Assembly (NCBI GenBank): GCA_036365145.1
Contig: JAEOAD010002231.1
Location: 930,001-994,000, forward strand
DNA: 64,000 nt
From: Orientallactaga sibirica
Taxonomy: Eukaryota; Chordata; Mammalia; Rodentia; Dipodidae
Direction of reading: 5' to 3'
Below, piece after piece: positions 10,075 through 20,959 of the stretch (its first letter is position 1; each line of letters opens with the position of its first letter). A model generated the notes under the pieces. The model made no database searches, was not told where the DNA came from, and was given only the letters and a program-made list of their open reading frames with translations. The position numbers and the translations under genes were made by a program.

Positions 10075-10606
10075 GCCATAGGCTTTTGATTAGGTTTTCA
10101 GTACCAGGCATGTATTCCCTCCCATAGAGCGGGCCTTCAGTCCAATTAGATGAGCAGTTGGTTTCCTCCAGAACAGACATGCCACTATTGCACTCGTTCG
10201 GTCATTTGGCCTGTCTGGTCAAACTTGATGCTTCCAGTGTCCACTGTTTTTACCACTGATGACTTCTGTCTCTCATAGGGCTGCATGCAGTGCAGCTTTT
10301 TCCAGCTTACAGTCAGCTGATCTATAGGGAGGTTTTCAGTTCAGCCCCAGCTTGATTTCTCAGTGACCTTGCTGCCCCGGGAAGGGGAGTCTTCAGCAAT
10401 AGGCTCTTACCATCTGTTTTTCATGGGAATCCAAGGACCTTGGCAATAGCCTGTAAAGTTTTGGAGGCAACAGGGATCTCCCTGGCCAACAACTCACTGG
10501 AAGGTATTCCATCCCTGGCACTGAAAATTTTCTAGTAACAATCTATGGCTTCTGGATGTGCCATTATCCAAAAAAGTAGGCTTTCATATATCTTATCCAG
10601 GATATC
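10075..10606 (-). mobile_element. L1 3' UTR fragment, part 3
   Basis: Continues with gattaggttttcagtaccag and then ccagaacagacatgccacta. It carries about 100 bases after aattttctagtaacaatcta that the 4.8-6.1 kb copy lacks. Confidence 0.88.
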
Positions 10607-10632
10607 TTGAAATATTTTATTATTTATTTATT

Positions 10633-10666
<34 letters not shown>

Positions 10667-10807
10667 GCACCAAGGCCTCTAGCTACTGCAAATGAACTCC
10701 AGATGCATGCGCCACTATGTACATCTGGCTTATGTGGGACCTGGAGAATCGAACCTGGGTCCTTAGGCTTTGCAGGCATGCACCTTAATCTTTAAGCGAC
10801 CATCCCT
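10607..10807 (-). mobile_element. B2-like SINE nested in L1
   Basis: tatttattagagagagagag tail side, ggcctctagctactgcaaat, then gaccatccct at the head. It is the third insertion into the same L1 fragment. Confidence 0.9.
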
Positions 10808-11048
10808 ATATTGAATTTTGATTGACCCTTTCCCCACCCTTCTTTTACTCAGTATCTTCCTCTGGACTCACTTAAGCCATTGTACTCTCCCCATAATCGT
10901 TTCTTCTACTTAGATATATACAATACCATCCCTTTGAGTCTTCCCTCTCCACCCTCCTTTATATCCTTTTTCTAGTTTACTGGCCTCTGCTACAGATTTT
11001 TGGTTACAGCTCACACACAAGTCTAAACATTTGTAGCAAGGATCCACA
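10808..11048 (-). mobile_element. L1 3' UTR fragment, part 4
   Basis: Runs from cccacccttcttttactcag to gtagcaaggatccaca, the complement of the tgtggatcctagct segment just after ORF2 in the young L1. It ends where the following SINE begins. Confidence 0.85.
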
Positions 11049-11210
11049 GAGAGAGAATGGATGCACCAGAGCTTTTGCCACTGCAAACAAACTCCAGATA
11101 CATGTGCCACTTTGTGCATCTGGCTTTACCTGGGTACTGGAGAATCAAGCCCCCAGCCAGGCAGGCTTTGCAAACAAGTGCCTTTAACCACTAAGTCATC
11201 TCCCTAGCCC
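11049..11210 (-). mobile_element. B2-like SINE, tail lost
   Basis: gagagagaatggatgcacca through gtcatctccctagccc. The A-rich tail is missing, and the element abuts L1 sequence directly. Confidence 0.82.
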
Positions 11211-11277
11211 TTCCATAAGAATTTTAAATATCTTTCTCCCTTGTCTTGCTGCAGTTGAACACACTGAAGACATTCTG

Positions 11278-11442
11278 TTTTTTTTTTTTTTCTTCTTTCT
11301 GTTTCTGAAGTAGGGTCTCATTTTGGCCCAGGCTGACCTGGAACTCACTTTGTGGTGCCAGGCTGGCCTTGAACTCACAGTGATCTTCTTACCACTGCCT
11401 CCCAAGTGCTGGGATTAAAGGGGTGCTCCACCACTCCCGGCC
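11278..11442 (-). mobile_element. B1 SINE
   Basis: T-rich start, tgaagtagggtctcattttg, ending ccaccactcccggcc. Confidence 0.9.
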
Positions 11443-11902
11443 TGATTCTTGAGTCTGTGTAGTCTCTTTCCTTCTTTTGGTCCTCAGTGTCCTGAAAGAA
11501 ACTTCAGTGATGCAGATCTAGTTGAGTTTGTTTTCCAAAACACTTGGAGGCCTTTTTTCATCGGAAAACTCATCTCTTCAGCTTTGAGATTTTTTTTGTG
11601 TGTGCTGACTTGTTTCATGGATGCCTTTTCTATCTTGCTTTCTGTGTATTCTCCCTGGAATGCATGTTACTCGGATGCTGGACCATCACATTTTCTCTAC
11701 TTATTTCCCTGTCTTCAGTTTTTCTTCTGTTTTGCTGTACTTTCCAAGATCCTTCTTGAACTTTATCTTCCAATCTTTTTTCTTATATTTCAGCTTCTTT
11801 GAAGCTTTCAAGAGCTTTTTATTTTAAGATTTTCCTTTTATTTTTCCATTTTCACAAAGAAAATAGTTTCTGATTTCTCTATGGCTGTTAATAATCTGTT
11901 GA
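11443..11902. other. T-rich single-copy DNA
   Basis: An open frame of 117 codons at 11449-11802 encodes Phe/Leu-rich sequence, which is what T-rich DNA gives by chance. No family is recognised and I do not call it a gene. Confidence 0.5.
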
Positions 11903-12070
11903 GGGTTGGAGAGATGGCTTACCAGTTAAGGCACTTGCTTGCAAAGTCTAAGGACCCAGGTTTAATTCCCCAGTAACCATGTAAGCCGAGTTCATTTGCA
12001 GTGGTTAGAGGCCCTGGCATGCCCACTCACTCTCTCTTTCTCTCAAATAAATAAATAAAATATTAAAAAT
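11903..12070 (+). mobile_element. B2-like SINE
   Basis: gttggagagatggcttacca head, deleted in the middle, (aaat)n tail. The flanks aataatctgttga and aatagtctgttga are an imperfect target-site duplication. Confidence 0.88.
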
Positions 12071-12138
12071 AATAGTCTGTTGAAGTTTTATTTTCCTTCT
12101 ATAGTTTTTATTTCCTCCAAGACACTTTCCTCTATTTA

Positions 12139-12372
12139 AAAAATTTTTTATTATTATTTATTTATTTATTTGAAAGTGACAGACAGACAGAGAGAAAGAG
12201 GCAGATAGATAGAGAATGGGGCGCCAGGGCGTCCCACCACTGTAAACAAATTCCAGATGCATGCGCCACCTTGTGCATCTGGTTTACGTGGGTCCTGGGG
12301 AATCAAGCCTTGAACCTGGGTTCTTAGGCTTCACAGGCAAGCACTTAACCACTAAACCATTTCTCCAGGTCT
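12139..12372 (-). mobile_element. B2-like SINE with target-site duplication
   Basis: Reverse-complement copy with a gacagacagacagag stretch. Target-site duplication cactttcctctattta at 12123-12138 and 12373-12388. Confidence 0.93.
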
Positions 12373-12388
12373 CACTTTCCTCTATTTA

Positions 12389-13216
12389 TTGGCTCAGTAT
12401 TCATCATCCATGTATAGGTCTTCCTAATCATCCCATCATCTTTTCTTCTGTGCTTGTGATTAAGAATGAGGGATTGGGCCAGCTGACCTGCATTGGGACA
12501 ACAGAAAGAATGCAGACTCTTTTGAAGGGGCCTGAATGGTTGAGTGTCCTGTTATTCAAAGTCTGCTTTATTTTCCCCTGGATTAACAAATTAACACCCC
12601 ACCTGGTATTGTGGAGTATAAGAAATGCAGGAAAGAGAGGGTCATAGAGTTTGTAACATGGTCTTGTGTTTTGGAAATAGCCATGGGCAGTGTGAAGCAG
12701 GTTTGCTGGATGCCTGCATGGAGACCCCCATGGAGCCATGAGGATGAACCGTGGGTTGCAGTGGAGACCCAGTGGAGATGCCAGGACCATGAGATGGCTG
12801 GTGAGGAATGCTCCCAGCCCCAGATGAAGTTTTCTGGGACTGTGAATAGCCTAGCTGGAGGGGTGGAATTGGAACTCCAGACACTTGTTGCTGGTTAGAA
12901 TTATCAGACTTGGAGACTTGTTACTGACTAGAGTTGTTAGACTTGGAGCTACAGAGTTTGACGTTTGTCCTGTTTAACTTTTGTATTGGTTGAATATTCC
13001 TATGCTATGCCCAATGCCATCTTTTGCAGTGTGAATGTTTATTCTGTGCCATTATGGTTTTGGGGAGGATTTTTTGTTATTCAGTTAAGAGACCGTGGAC
13101 TATGGGGATGTTTGAACATCATTGGGAATGAAAAAAATGGGGACTTTTAAAGTTGGATGAATGCACTGAATTTTATATCATGGATGGTTATCATTTTATG
13201 GGGGCCAGGGGCGGAA
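12389..13216 (+). mobile_element. MaLR-like retrotransposon internal tail
   Basis: The sequence before the LTR (gtgtgaatgtttattctgtg, gccattatggttttgggg, gatgtttgaacatcattggg) resembles the 3' end of ERVL-MaLR internal regions. It ends in a purine-rich gggggccaggggcgga just before the LTR. It is non-coding; the left boundary is uncertain (about 12.4-12.7 kb). Confidence 0.55.
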
Positions 13217-13573
13217 TGTGATGGTTTGATTCAGCTCTCCCCTATAAACGTAGGTGTTCTGAATGCTAGGTTCCCAGCTCATGGAGATTTGGGAATTAAT
13301 ACCTCTTGGAGGCGGTGTATTGTTGGGGGCAGGCTTATGGATATTATAGCCAGTGTTCCCCTTGCCAGTGTTTAGCACACTCTCTTGTTCCTCTTGTCTA
13401 CCTGATGTTGGCCAGGAGGTGATGTAACCCTCTGCTCATGCCATCGTTTTCCCCTGCCATCATGGAGCTTCCCCTCAAGTCTGAAAGCCAAAATAACACC
13501 ACCCCCTTTTTTTTTTCCAAAAGCTGCTTTTTGTTGGGTGATTTCTACCAGCAATACCAACCTGGTTGCAACA
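13217..13573 (+). mobile_element. MaLR-like LTR (357 bp)
   Basis: Starts TGTGATGG and ends TGCAACA, so the TG...CA ends are intact. It shares its layout with the element at 20.96 kb: a 'ggtttgattca' start, a 'ggagg' box, and a terminal block with aagctgcttttgttgg-like and accagcaa motifs. Confidence 0.65.
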
Positions 13574-14464
13574 GTCAGTTATGCAATTTTCCTGTGCTTG
13601 GTGTGATAACAATACATGCATTTTCAATGATATTGCCTGCCCTGCAGCCCAGAAACCTTTTGCTCTTCTTTCTAAGGAGAAGCCTAACTGTCTAGCACTA
13701 TGTGATGTGAATGGACATCTAACCCAATGAAACAGTTCTCCCCCATTGGTTTGGCCTTCTCTTGGCACATTTGTTGGGGTTTATTGCACCGCTGTTTGTC
13801 AGCCTGCTTTCTGGATCCCAGAGTTCAACTGCTCTTGTATTCTGTTCTACTCTTTCATGTGGGTTTATGTCTTTTAAATAAAATCTCCTTACTCAAGTTT
13901 TAGTGGGATTTTGCAGAGGGGCAAAATTAGATGTGTGGTTTAGTCTACCATCTTCATCCAGAAAATCATTTAAATTTACTTTTGCTCCTTTTAAAATGTA
14001 AAATAAAGCAGAAGTTTTAGGATACTGTGGTAAAGACCAAAGGGTTCTTCTGTCTCTTTTAATCTCTATCCATGACAATGAAAAAATAATATTTAGATAG
14101 AACGAGTATTCATTTAAGCCCTGTGAGTTAGAGGGAAAAAAATAGCTATGCAATTTTCAGTAGTCTGAGAAACCACATTTTGGTCCTCAGAGCTGACCCA
14201 GAGGGGTTTTCCACAGCTTGTGATTGAACTATGTGCACACAGAGACTTCTAACTTAAAGAGCAGCAGGCATTTGATCACCTTAACTAGGTAGGTTACACC
14301 AGGGCAAATTCAAACTATACTGTGTCAGCTGAGGGAAACTCAGTATCCAGGTTTTCCTTGAACATCAAGCCAGCTAAATTTCCAAACAGAATAGTTTTCT
14401 ACTTTTAAATTTTACTTTTTTATTTTTAAAAGTTTTTTTTGCATTCTATTTTTAAAGGTTTATT
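13574..14464. other. Single-copy or very old repeat DNA
   Basis: No gene recognised. The 13895-13965 part (tttagtgggattttgcagag and gtctaccatcttcatccag) faintly resembles the antisense end of ancient L1 elements, but it is too diverged to assign. Confidence 0.45.
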
Positions 14465-14656
14465 TATTTATATATTTATTTTGAGACAGAGAGAGGGAGA
14501 GGGAGAGACAGAGAGTGAGTGAGTGAGAATGGGCACGCCAGGCCCTCTAGCCACTGCAAACGAACTCCAGACGTGTGTGCCACATGGGAACTGGACAATC
14601 AAACGGGGGTCTTTAGGCTTTGCAGGAATATGCCACTAAGTCATCTCTCTAGCTCC
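14465..14656 (-). mobile_element. B2-like SINE
   Basis: tttgagacagagagaggg, then ggccctctagccactgcaaa, ending gtcatctctctagctcc; it has a deletion in the middle. Confidence 0.86.
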
Positions 14657-14839
14657 TGTATTTTATTTTTATTTATTTATGGGGGATGGGGAGAAAGAGA
14701 GAATGGGTATGTCAGGGCCTCTAGCCACTGCAAGTGAACTCCAGATGCATGCATCACATCTGGCTTATGTGGGTTCTGGGGAGTCAAACCTGGGTCCTTA
14801 GACTACACAGGCAGCCTCCTTAAAAGCTATGCTCCAGCT
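14657..14839 (-). mobile_element. B2-like SINE
   Basis: Adjacent second copy: tgtattttatttttatttat, ggcctctagccactgcaagt, ending gctatgctccagctc. Confidence 0.86.
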
Positions 14840-14846
14840 CTGCACT

Positions 14847-14955
14847 TTTTGAGACACTGTCTACATGTGCAGCACAGGCTTGACTCCAATTCATGATCCT
14901 TCTGCCTTAGCTTCTCAAGTACTAGAATTATAAGTGTGTGCCATTATGTCAGGCT
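14847..14955 (-). mobile_element. B1 SINE, old partial copy
   Basis: tttgagacactgtctacatg to gccattatgtcaggct. Highly diverged, with internal deletions. Confidence 0.65.
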
Positions 14956-15231
14956 ACGTGTATTATTTGATGGAATATACATTGTCATAAGAAAAAGTAT
15001 ACTCAAGACTTTATATGAAGTATGATGAACAAAAAGTTGAACTATTCTAATCCTGCTTATATCCCATAAGTGAGAAAAGTAAATTATTAATTACATCACA
15101 AGAGTTATGAATACTTCAGAACTATGAAATGAGAATTTTTGTCAACAGTCAATCAGACCAACCTTAATTAACTTTCATTAGTGATCTATTCACTCATTCA
15201 TTGAAAACTTTTTTTTCTTTGGCTTTCTTTG
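14956..15231. other. Single-copy AT-rich DNA
   Basis: Nothing recognised. Confidence 0.5.
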
Positions 15232-15425
15232 TTAATTAATTTATTTATTTGGAGGGAAAAAAGGAGGGAGAGAGAGAGAGAGAGGGAGAGAAAGAATGGG
15301 AGCAACACCAATGTCTCTTTCCTCTGCAAAGTCCAGATAGATGTGCTCACTTTGTGCATCTGGCTTTACCTGGGTACTGGGGAATAGAACCCAGGCCTTC
15401 AAGGCATTGCAAACAGACCCGTGTG
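15232..15425 (-). mobile_element. B2-like SINE, head truncated or diverged
   Basis: ttatttatttggagggaaaa tail side, then gcatctggctttacctgggt. The taagccatctctcc head motif is absent. Confidence 0.78.
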
Positions 15426-15429
15426 TCAG

Positions 15430-17468
15430 ATGTATAAGGCTGTGAACAGTCTTTAGAAACCTACCAGGAACCAGGCAAACACTCTTCTGCCATGTTGGAG
15501 TTTGTGTTTTGGTAGACAGAACAGCCATGAAACAAGCAATTCCATGAATGGCTGTGGTAAGGATATGAAACAGGGCTCCTTGCATCCATGTCAGGTAGTG
15601 TTTGAGTAGAGATCTGAGAGGAGTGAAAGATGGTAGTTAGGCAAAGAGCAAACACAGAAAGCCTGGGAATGATGCCAGACCTAACTAATGGTAAGTGTGG
15701 ATTTCCAGGGCATTGGTAGGTAGCCAGAGTTGTGTGTGAGGAGATGAATAAGTGGAATAGGGCTCAGCTCATGTCTCAGAAAGAAAAGAATGGCTTGCAG
15801 CAGAAACACTTGGCTGCAAATTGCTGTAATTTATACTTATTTGCCAACAGGTCATTCTGCTCTCATATAACAACACATTTCAATGAAAACATTTCACTGA
15901 GGACAAGTTTTCAAAAAGTACATTTTTTAAAATGGTTACAATCCTTATTAGACTTAAAAAAAAAAGGTTTTGTAACTGTAAGCTAATAGAACAGGCTCTA
16001 TTAAGAGTAGCCAACAGTGTCTATTGTGCTATTTGTCAATGTATTTATCCCTTCTCCCCAATGTTTTGTTTTATTTAATTATAATTCAGTGTTTAAAAGA
16101 TAAAGATTTTTTTTTTTAACATTTGCTGCTGCTCAATAGCTGAATACATGTGCTGTCCCAGATCATGAAGTTAGTGGTGCTTATTTCAATATTAAATAGA
16201 AGGATTCATTTTCACTGAAGCAAGCAGGGAATTAAGCTTACAACTTCAATTACCAATAATTAATTCCCCACACTGCAACCATGCAGTTTGCATTTAAACC
16301 CCCAATGCCCACAGGATAACAAAAATCTATTTTGATCACTTTTTATTTTCATCATTTAGGGGGTACATCTTATTTCAATTAGGCCTGTGCATTTCCAGAT
16401 TGTAAGAGAGAACAAATACCCCGTCTCGAAAAGCCAAGGAGTGAGGGGGAGGGAGCCTTTTGAGCACGACAAAGAAATTTCTGAGATCTTTTCTTTCTCT
16501 GGCTTTTATTAAAGGAATTCCTCAGATTGTAGAGAATTAGCTACCTCATATACATGATGCCATTATTTAAACGCAGACAGAAAATTTCCTAAATTTGTCT
16601 TTTCTTATCTATTCTTCGCTGGCCTTTCAGAAAAGCAAAAGAAAGCCAGTCAACACCTGATTTCAAATGAGGCAAAATGAAGTCCTGCTCCAAAGCCCAG
16701 CCCAGCAACCCTGGCAGCAGGAAGCAGGATCAGAAGCCCTGTTTCGAGAGGGAAGCTTGACCCAGACATATATAGGACAGACTGAACCCATCAGGGTGTT
16801 TCATCTCTTTTGACGAATTCTGAGTAAACGGGTAGATGCCTCCAGGGTGTCGCCAACGCAGGACACAATCAGAGCTGGAGTTCTGAGAGATAAAAAGGCA
16901 TGCTTAGAATTAGGTTTCACTGGAAACAGGCAGGCTATGTAGCATGCAGAAAATAAGTACTAAGACGATTCATCTGTTGAGTTTGAAAGGCATTAGGTTT
17001 CTTTCAGCCTGGAAGTGTTAACTTTGCCACCAAATGAAACTCAGAATTCATTAAAGCTCAATTAAGTGGAACTCAATTAAATGAAACCATAAAGTGAACT
17101 GGAATTTGTTTCTACACGTGGCTTGCAGAAAAAGGAAAATCATTTGAAAAAACCTTGAGTATCAGTGATTTACTCAAATGCAAGCTATAGAACTTTGTGT
17201 AACTAGAACAGCAAGTTCTAATAACAGCAAGTTCTAAGGTCAGTTTATACTCATCTTCAATCCCAGCTGTGTGGTGATCAGACATGTCCAAGTCATGATC
17301 CTGGAACCATACAACATCTTTAATATGATAATAACATACATTTTTTAAAACAAAGATTAAATTATATTCTATGTGTTATACTTTTTTGTAAGAAAATAAA
17401 CCAATGTCAACTAATATTTAAATGATTCTGTTAATAAGCTTAATAAGGTTTGAGACGAAAGTTACTTT
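15430..17468. other. Long SINE-free single-copy stretch
   Basis: About 2 kb without B1, B2, B3 or L1, the longest such stretch in the window. It has no convincing coding region. It contains AT-rich homeobox-like motifs (accaataattaattcccc near 16.25 kb; paired ctcaattaa near 17.06 kb) and looks like a candidate for conserved non-coding DNA. That is inference only. Confidence 0.45.
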
Positions 17469-17484
17469 CTTGCTGAGTAAATCT

Positions 17485-17802
17485 TTCAAAAAAAAACTTT
17501 TTAATTGCTAGCCTCCATACATACACAATATACTGTGATCACAATCCCTTCCCACCACCCTCCTTTGTCCCTCCTCCTCTACCCCCTCCACTGAATCCCT
17601 TCTTCCTTCCATCTAGTCCCTGTCTTATTATGATGTCATCATTTTTCCCTCCTATTACGTAGGTAGCACTAGCCACTGTGAGGTCATGAATATCATGATC
17701 ACTTTAATATTGCAAATCACTTCTCCTTCCTTTGGCTCTCACATTCTTTCTGTCACCTGTCCCACAATTGTCCTTGAGCCTTGGAGGGTATGATAGAGAT
17801 GT
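17485..17802 (-). mobile_element. L1 3' end fragment with target-site duplication
   Basis: About 320 bases of old L1 3' UTR on the minus strand (ccctcctattacgtaggtag, ccttgagccttggagggtat). Flanked by cttgct(g/a)agtaaatct at 17469-17484 and 17803-17818, with one mismatch. This is a short 5'-truncated L1 insertion. Confidence 0.85.
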
Positions 17803-17841
17803 CTTGCTAAGTAAATCTACTTTTATTTATTATTATTATTT

Positions 17842-17978
17842 TGGTTTTTTTGAGGTAGGGTCTCACGTTAGCTCAGGCTGACCTGGAATTCACTATGTAG
17901 TCTCAGGGTGGCCTTGAACTCATGGCAATCCTCCTACCTCTGCCTCCTGAGTGCTGGGACTAAAGGTGTGTGCCTGGC
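17842..17978 (-). mobile_element. B1 SINE
   Basis: tttgaggtagggtctcacgt to gactaaaggtgtgtgcctgg, with about 10 bases of the head deleted. Confidence 0.88.
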
Positions 17979-17999
17979 TCAAAATCTATTAAAAAAAAA

Positions 18000-18209
18000 T
18001 ATATATATATATTTAGTTAGTTAGTTAGTTATCAGAGAACGAAGGAGAGTGGGGGGGAGAGGGAGAGAATGGGTGTACCTCTAGCCGCTGCAAATGAACC
18101 CCAGACATATACGCCCCCTTGTGCATTTGGCTAACATGGGTCCTGGGGAATCAAACCTGAGTCCTTTGGCTTTGCAGGCAAATGCCTTAACAGCTAAGCC
18201 ATCCCTCCA

Positions 18210-18212
<3 letters not shown>
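18000..18212 (-). mobile_element. B2-like SINE
   Basis: (tagt)n tail, ctctagccgctgcaaatgaa, ending gccatccctccagcc. Confidence 0.88.
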
Positions 18213-18240
<28 letters not shown>

Positions 18241-18248
<8 letters not shown>

Positions 18249-18389
18249 TTTTGAGGTAGGGTCTCACTTTATCCCAGGCTGATCTGGAATTTACTATGTA
18301 GTCTCAGGTTGGTCTCAAACTGTAAGCAATCCTCCTACCTCAGCCTCCTGAGTTCTGGGATTAAAGGCATGTACCACCATGCCCAGTTG
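18241..18389 (-). mobile_element. B1 SINE
   Basis: Preceded by a 28-base (AT)n run, then tttgaggtagggtctcactt to accaccatgcccagtt. Confidence 0.9.
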
Positions 18390-18419
18390 GCTACATGAAT
18401 TAAAAAAATAAATAAATCC

Positions 18420-18654
18420 CCTTTATTTATTTTATTTCTTTATTTTTATTTATTTATTTGAGAGTGACAGACAGATAGAAAGAAGCAGAGAGAGAGAATG
18501 GGTGCACCAGGGCCTCTAACCACTGCAAAGGAACTCCAGGTGCATGCCCCACCTTGTGCATCTGGCTTACGTGGATACTGGAGAATTGAGCCTTGAACCA
18601 GGGTCCTTAGGCTTTACAGGCAAGCGCTTAACTGCTAGGCCATCTCTCTAGCCT
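18420..18654 (-). mobile_element. B2-like SINE
   Basis: ttatttatttgagagtgaca tail side, ggcctctaaccactgcaaag, ending gccatctctctagcc. Confidence 0.9.
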
Positions 18655-18656
18655 CT

Positions 18657-19278
18657 AAGTGAATTTTAATGATTAAAAATTCTAATATCCAAACTGTGAT
18701 TCAAGCATGCATCAATTTTTTAACACCAAATAAACATTTTTTTTTATCATAGAAGTAGAGCACGATGCTTAACAAATCCAACTACAAGTTCCAAATGCAA
18801 GGAGAAAAGAGAAGGCTTTACTTACTGATAATTGTATATAAAGCAAACAACCAAAAAAACAAACAAATAGATTTTCTGTTCCCAAAGGCTGAGAGTCACA
18901 TTTAAATCATTTGAACACAGAGAGAGGCATGCCACCGGCTCAGCACATCTATGCTCAATGCATTACTAACATAACCACACATTTCCACCCAGGAAAACAA
19001 TCTAAACAGTACTAATGATTTCTTCTCTGAAGATAAACTGTACAGAGAGTATTTCTTTCTTAATGCAGAGTTTTTATTCAGGAACCACCCAAAGAAGAGG
19101 CAGAGGAAAAGATGTCTTTTGCTTGTGAATCAAGATCAATTTTGTGTTGTGTTTCTTGAGTTTATAACCTCAACAAAAAAGCAAATCACTCATTTAAATT
19201 CTATTACCTTCCTTCTCCATACTGTCTTAGGCACATTCTCTCTTCATGAAAGGGTTTGTTTCCTTGTCCATGGTCTGC
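18657..19278. other. Single-copy DNA
   Basis: No repeat or gene recognised. Confidence 0.5.
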
Positions 19279-19426
19279 ATTTTTTTTTTTTTTTTTTTTT
19301 TGAGGTGAGTCTCACTCTAGCCCAGGCTGACCTGGAATTTACTATGTAGTCTCAGGCTGGCCTAGGCAATCTTCCTTCCTCTGTCTCCCAAGTGCTAGGA
19401 TTAAAGGCGTGCACCACCACACCCAA
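19279..19426 (-). mobile_element. B1 SINE
   Basis: T run, gaggtgagtctcactctagc, ending caccaccacacccaat. The catggcgat segment is deleted. Confidence 0.88.
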
Positions 19427-19427
19427 T

Positions 19428-20030
19428 TCTGTGATGTTTTTAGCACAAGTCCGATCTACCCAGGAGCTTCATTGTGGTACTGTAAAAATGTAAGTTTCCA
19501 AGCACAATGTATGTTATTACCCTTCTGGACCACATAACTCTGAGATTCTTTCTTGTCATAGACAGCCAAAGGGAACAAAGAGAAGAGAGGAGCTTCAAAC
19601 TGGCTGGGAGAGATAGGTTAGCCCCAGGGAGGTCTGAGACAAGGAGCCCGCAAAGCCTGGTGGGTTTGCAACTTCATGGCTGTTTCTGCCTGGGGAGGGA
19701 GGAGATTCTCATACCTGTTTGCCAAGACTTTGTTCATGACCAGCTCCTAAAGACAATAGCACACCACAGTCTACAAACATCTGGAAGAACTCAGAACAGC
19801 CTGCACTGGAAAGTCGCTGAGCTCTGCGTTGTCTCGCATCTGAAGCCTGAGGCTGTCCCCAAAGGTTCCCAGAGAAGCAAGCAGATGCGCTTTCCCACAA
19901 TTCCCAGAAACATTTTATGGTTGGTGTCTGCTGTTCAAGCCTGCTCAAGTTGTTCTGCTTTCACCTCTGCTACTCCAGGTTCTGTGAAACCAAATGATCC
20001 CATAATGATTGTTGTCATTACTATTAATGG
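19428..20030. other. Single-copy DNA with part of a 295-codon open frame
   Basis: The open frame 19507-20394 on the plus strand is the longest one in the window outside the L1 copies. Its first part lies in this non-repeat DNA and its last third lies inside a B3 SINE. The predicted protein shows no domain, signal peptide or family that I recognise. Probably fortuitous. Confidence 0.4.
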
Positions 20031-20034
20031 TTTG

Positions 20035-20372
20035 TGTAGTATAGTGTGGTGTGTGCATGTGATATATGCATATGTGTGTGCAGGCATGCGCATGTACAGA
20101 GGCCAGAGTAAGACTTGGAGTTCTCTTCTATCTTCGAACTTATTTCCTGGGGACAGTCTCTCACCGAATCCGGGGTTCTTCAATTTTAAGTTAGATTGGT
20201 TAACCAATGAGCCCCAGCCATCCTCCAGTCTCCACCCTACTCAGTGCTGGAGTAACAGGTGTGTGTGGCTACACTTGGGATTTCACATGGCTGCTGGGGC
20301 TTGGACTCAGGTCCACAGGTTTGTATGGCAAGCACTCTTACCTGCTGAACCATGGCCCTGTCCCCAAGATGA
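20035..20372 (-). mobile_element. B3-like SINE
   Basis: GT-rich end (gtgtgcatgtgatatatgca), then cagaggccagagtaagactt, aaccaatgagccccagccat and gcaagcactcttacctgctg. This is the B3 layout on the minus strand. Confidence 0.75.
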
Positions 20373-20547
20373 TCGCCTTGAGGCAACTACCTAGTTGGAG
20401 TGCAGACTTTGGTAGTGCAGGAAGGAAAGTTGGATTTCTGAGGAAATAGGTCTGCTTGCAGAACTCAGTCTCATCACGCTCTGGAGAACGGAGTGGATTC
20501 AGCAGCGTCATTTGTTAAGAGACTTGAAAATGAAGACAAGTTTGGTT

Positions 20548-20596
20548 AGGAATTTTTCTTTTTTTCAGGTAGGGTCTCACTGGAATTCACCATGTT
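20548..20596 (-). mobile_element. B1 SINE fragment
   Basis: Only tttcaggtagggtctcactg and ggaattcaccatgtt remain, with an internal deletion. Confidence 0.6.
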
Positions 20597-20813
20597 AAAA
20601 CTTTGATGGATAGTTGCTTGTTTCCCCATAAGTTTCAAACTTAACCAACTTTCTTTTCTTTTAACTGTCTTAACTTCCTAAGCTATCAACATTACTAGAC
20701 AGACTGAATGCTAAATCAAGTAAGTCACTGGGTCATCTGATTCTGAGTAATCTCATACTCTGGGAATTTTGACATTTCTTACAGGTTCCCTTTTAATATG
20801 TGTGTGTGTGTGT

Positions 20814-20957
20814 TTTCTTTTGAGGTAGGGTTTCCCTCTAGTTCAGGCTAACTTGGAATTCACTATGTAGTCTCAGGATGGCCTCGAACTCATGGGGATC
20901 CTCCTACCTCTGCCTCCTGAATGCTGGGATTAAAGGCGAGCGCCACCACGCCTGGCA
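20814..20957 (-). mobile_element. B1 SINE
   Basis: ttttgaggtagggtttccct to gcgccaccacgcctggc, preceded by a short (TG)n run. Confidence 0.9.
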
Positions 20958-20959
20958 TG

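Noticed and set aside
11449..11827. Hydrophobic 117-codon frame, possible membrane protein
   Set aside because: T-rich DNA gives Phe/Leu-rich frames by chance; overlapping frames look the same, and no start context or family is visible.
12428..12898. Overlapping frames of 80-128 codons near 12.4-12.9 kb
   Set aside because: They lie in a MaLR-like internal region, overlap each other on both strands, and show no domain.
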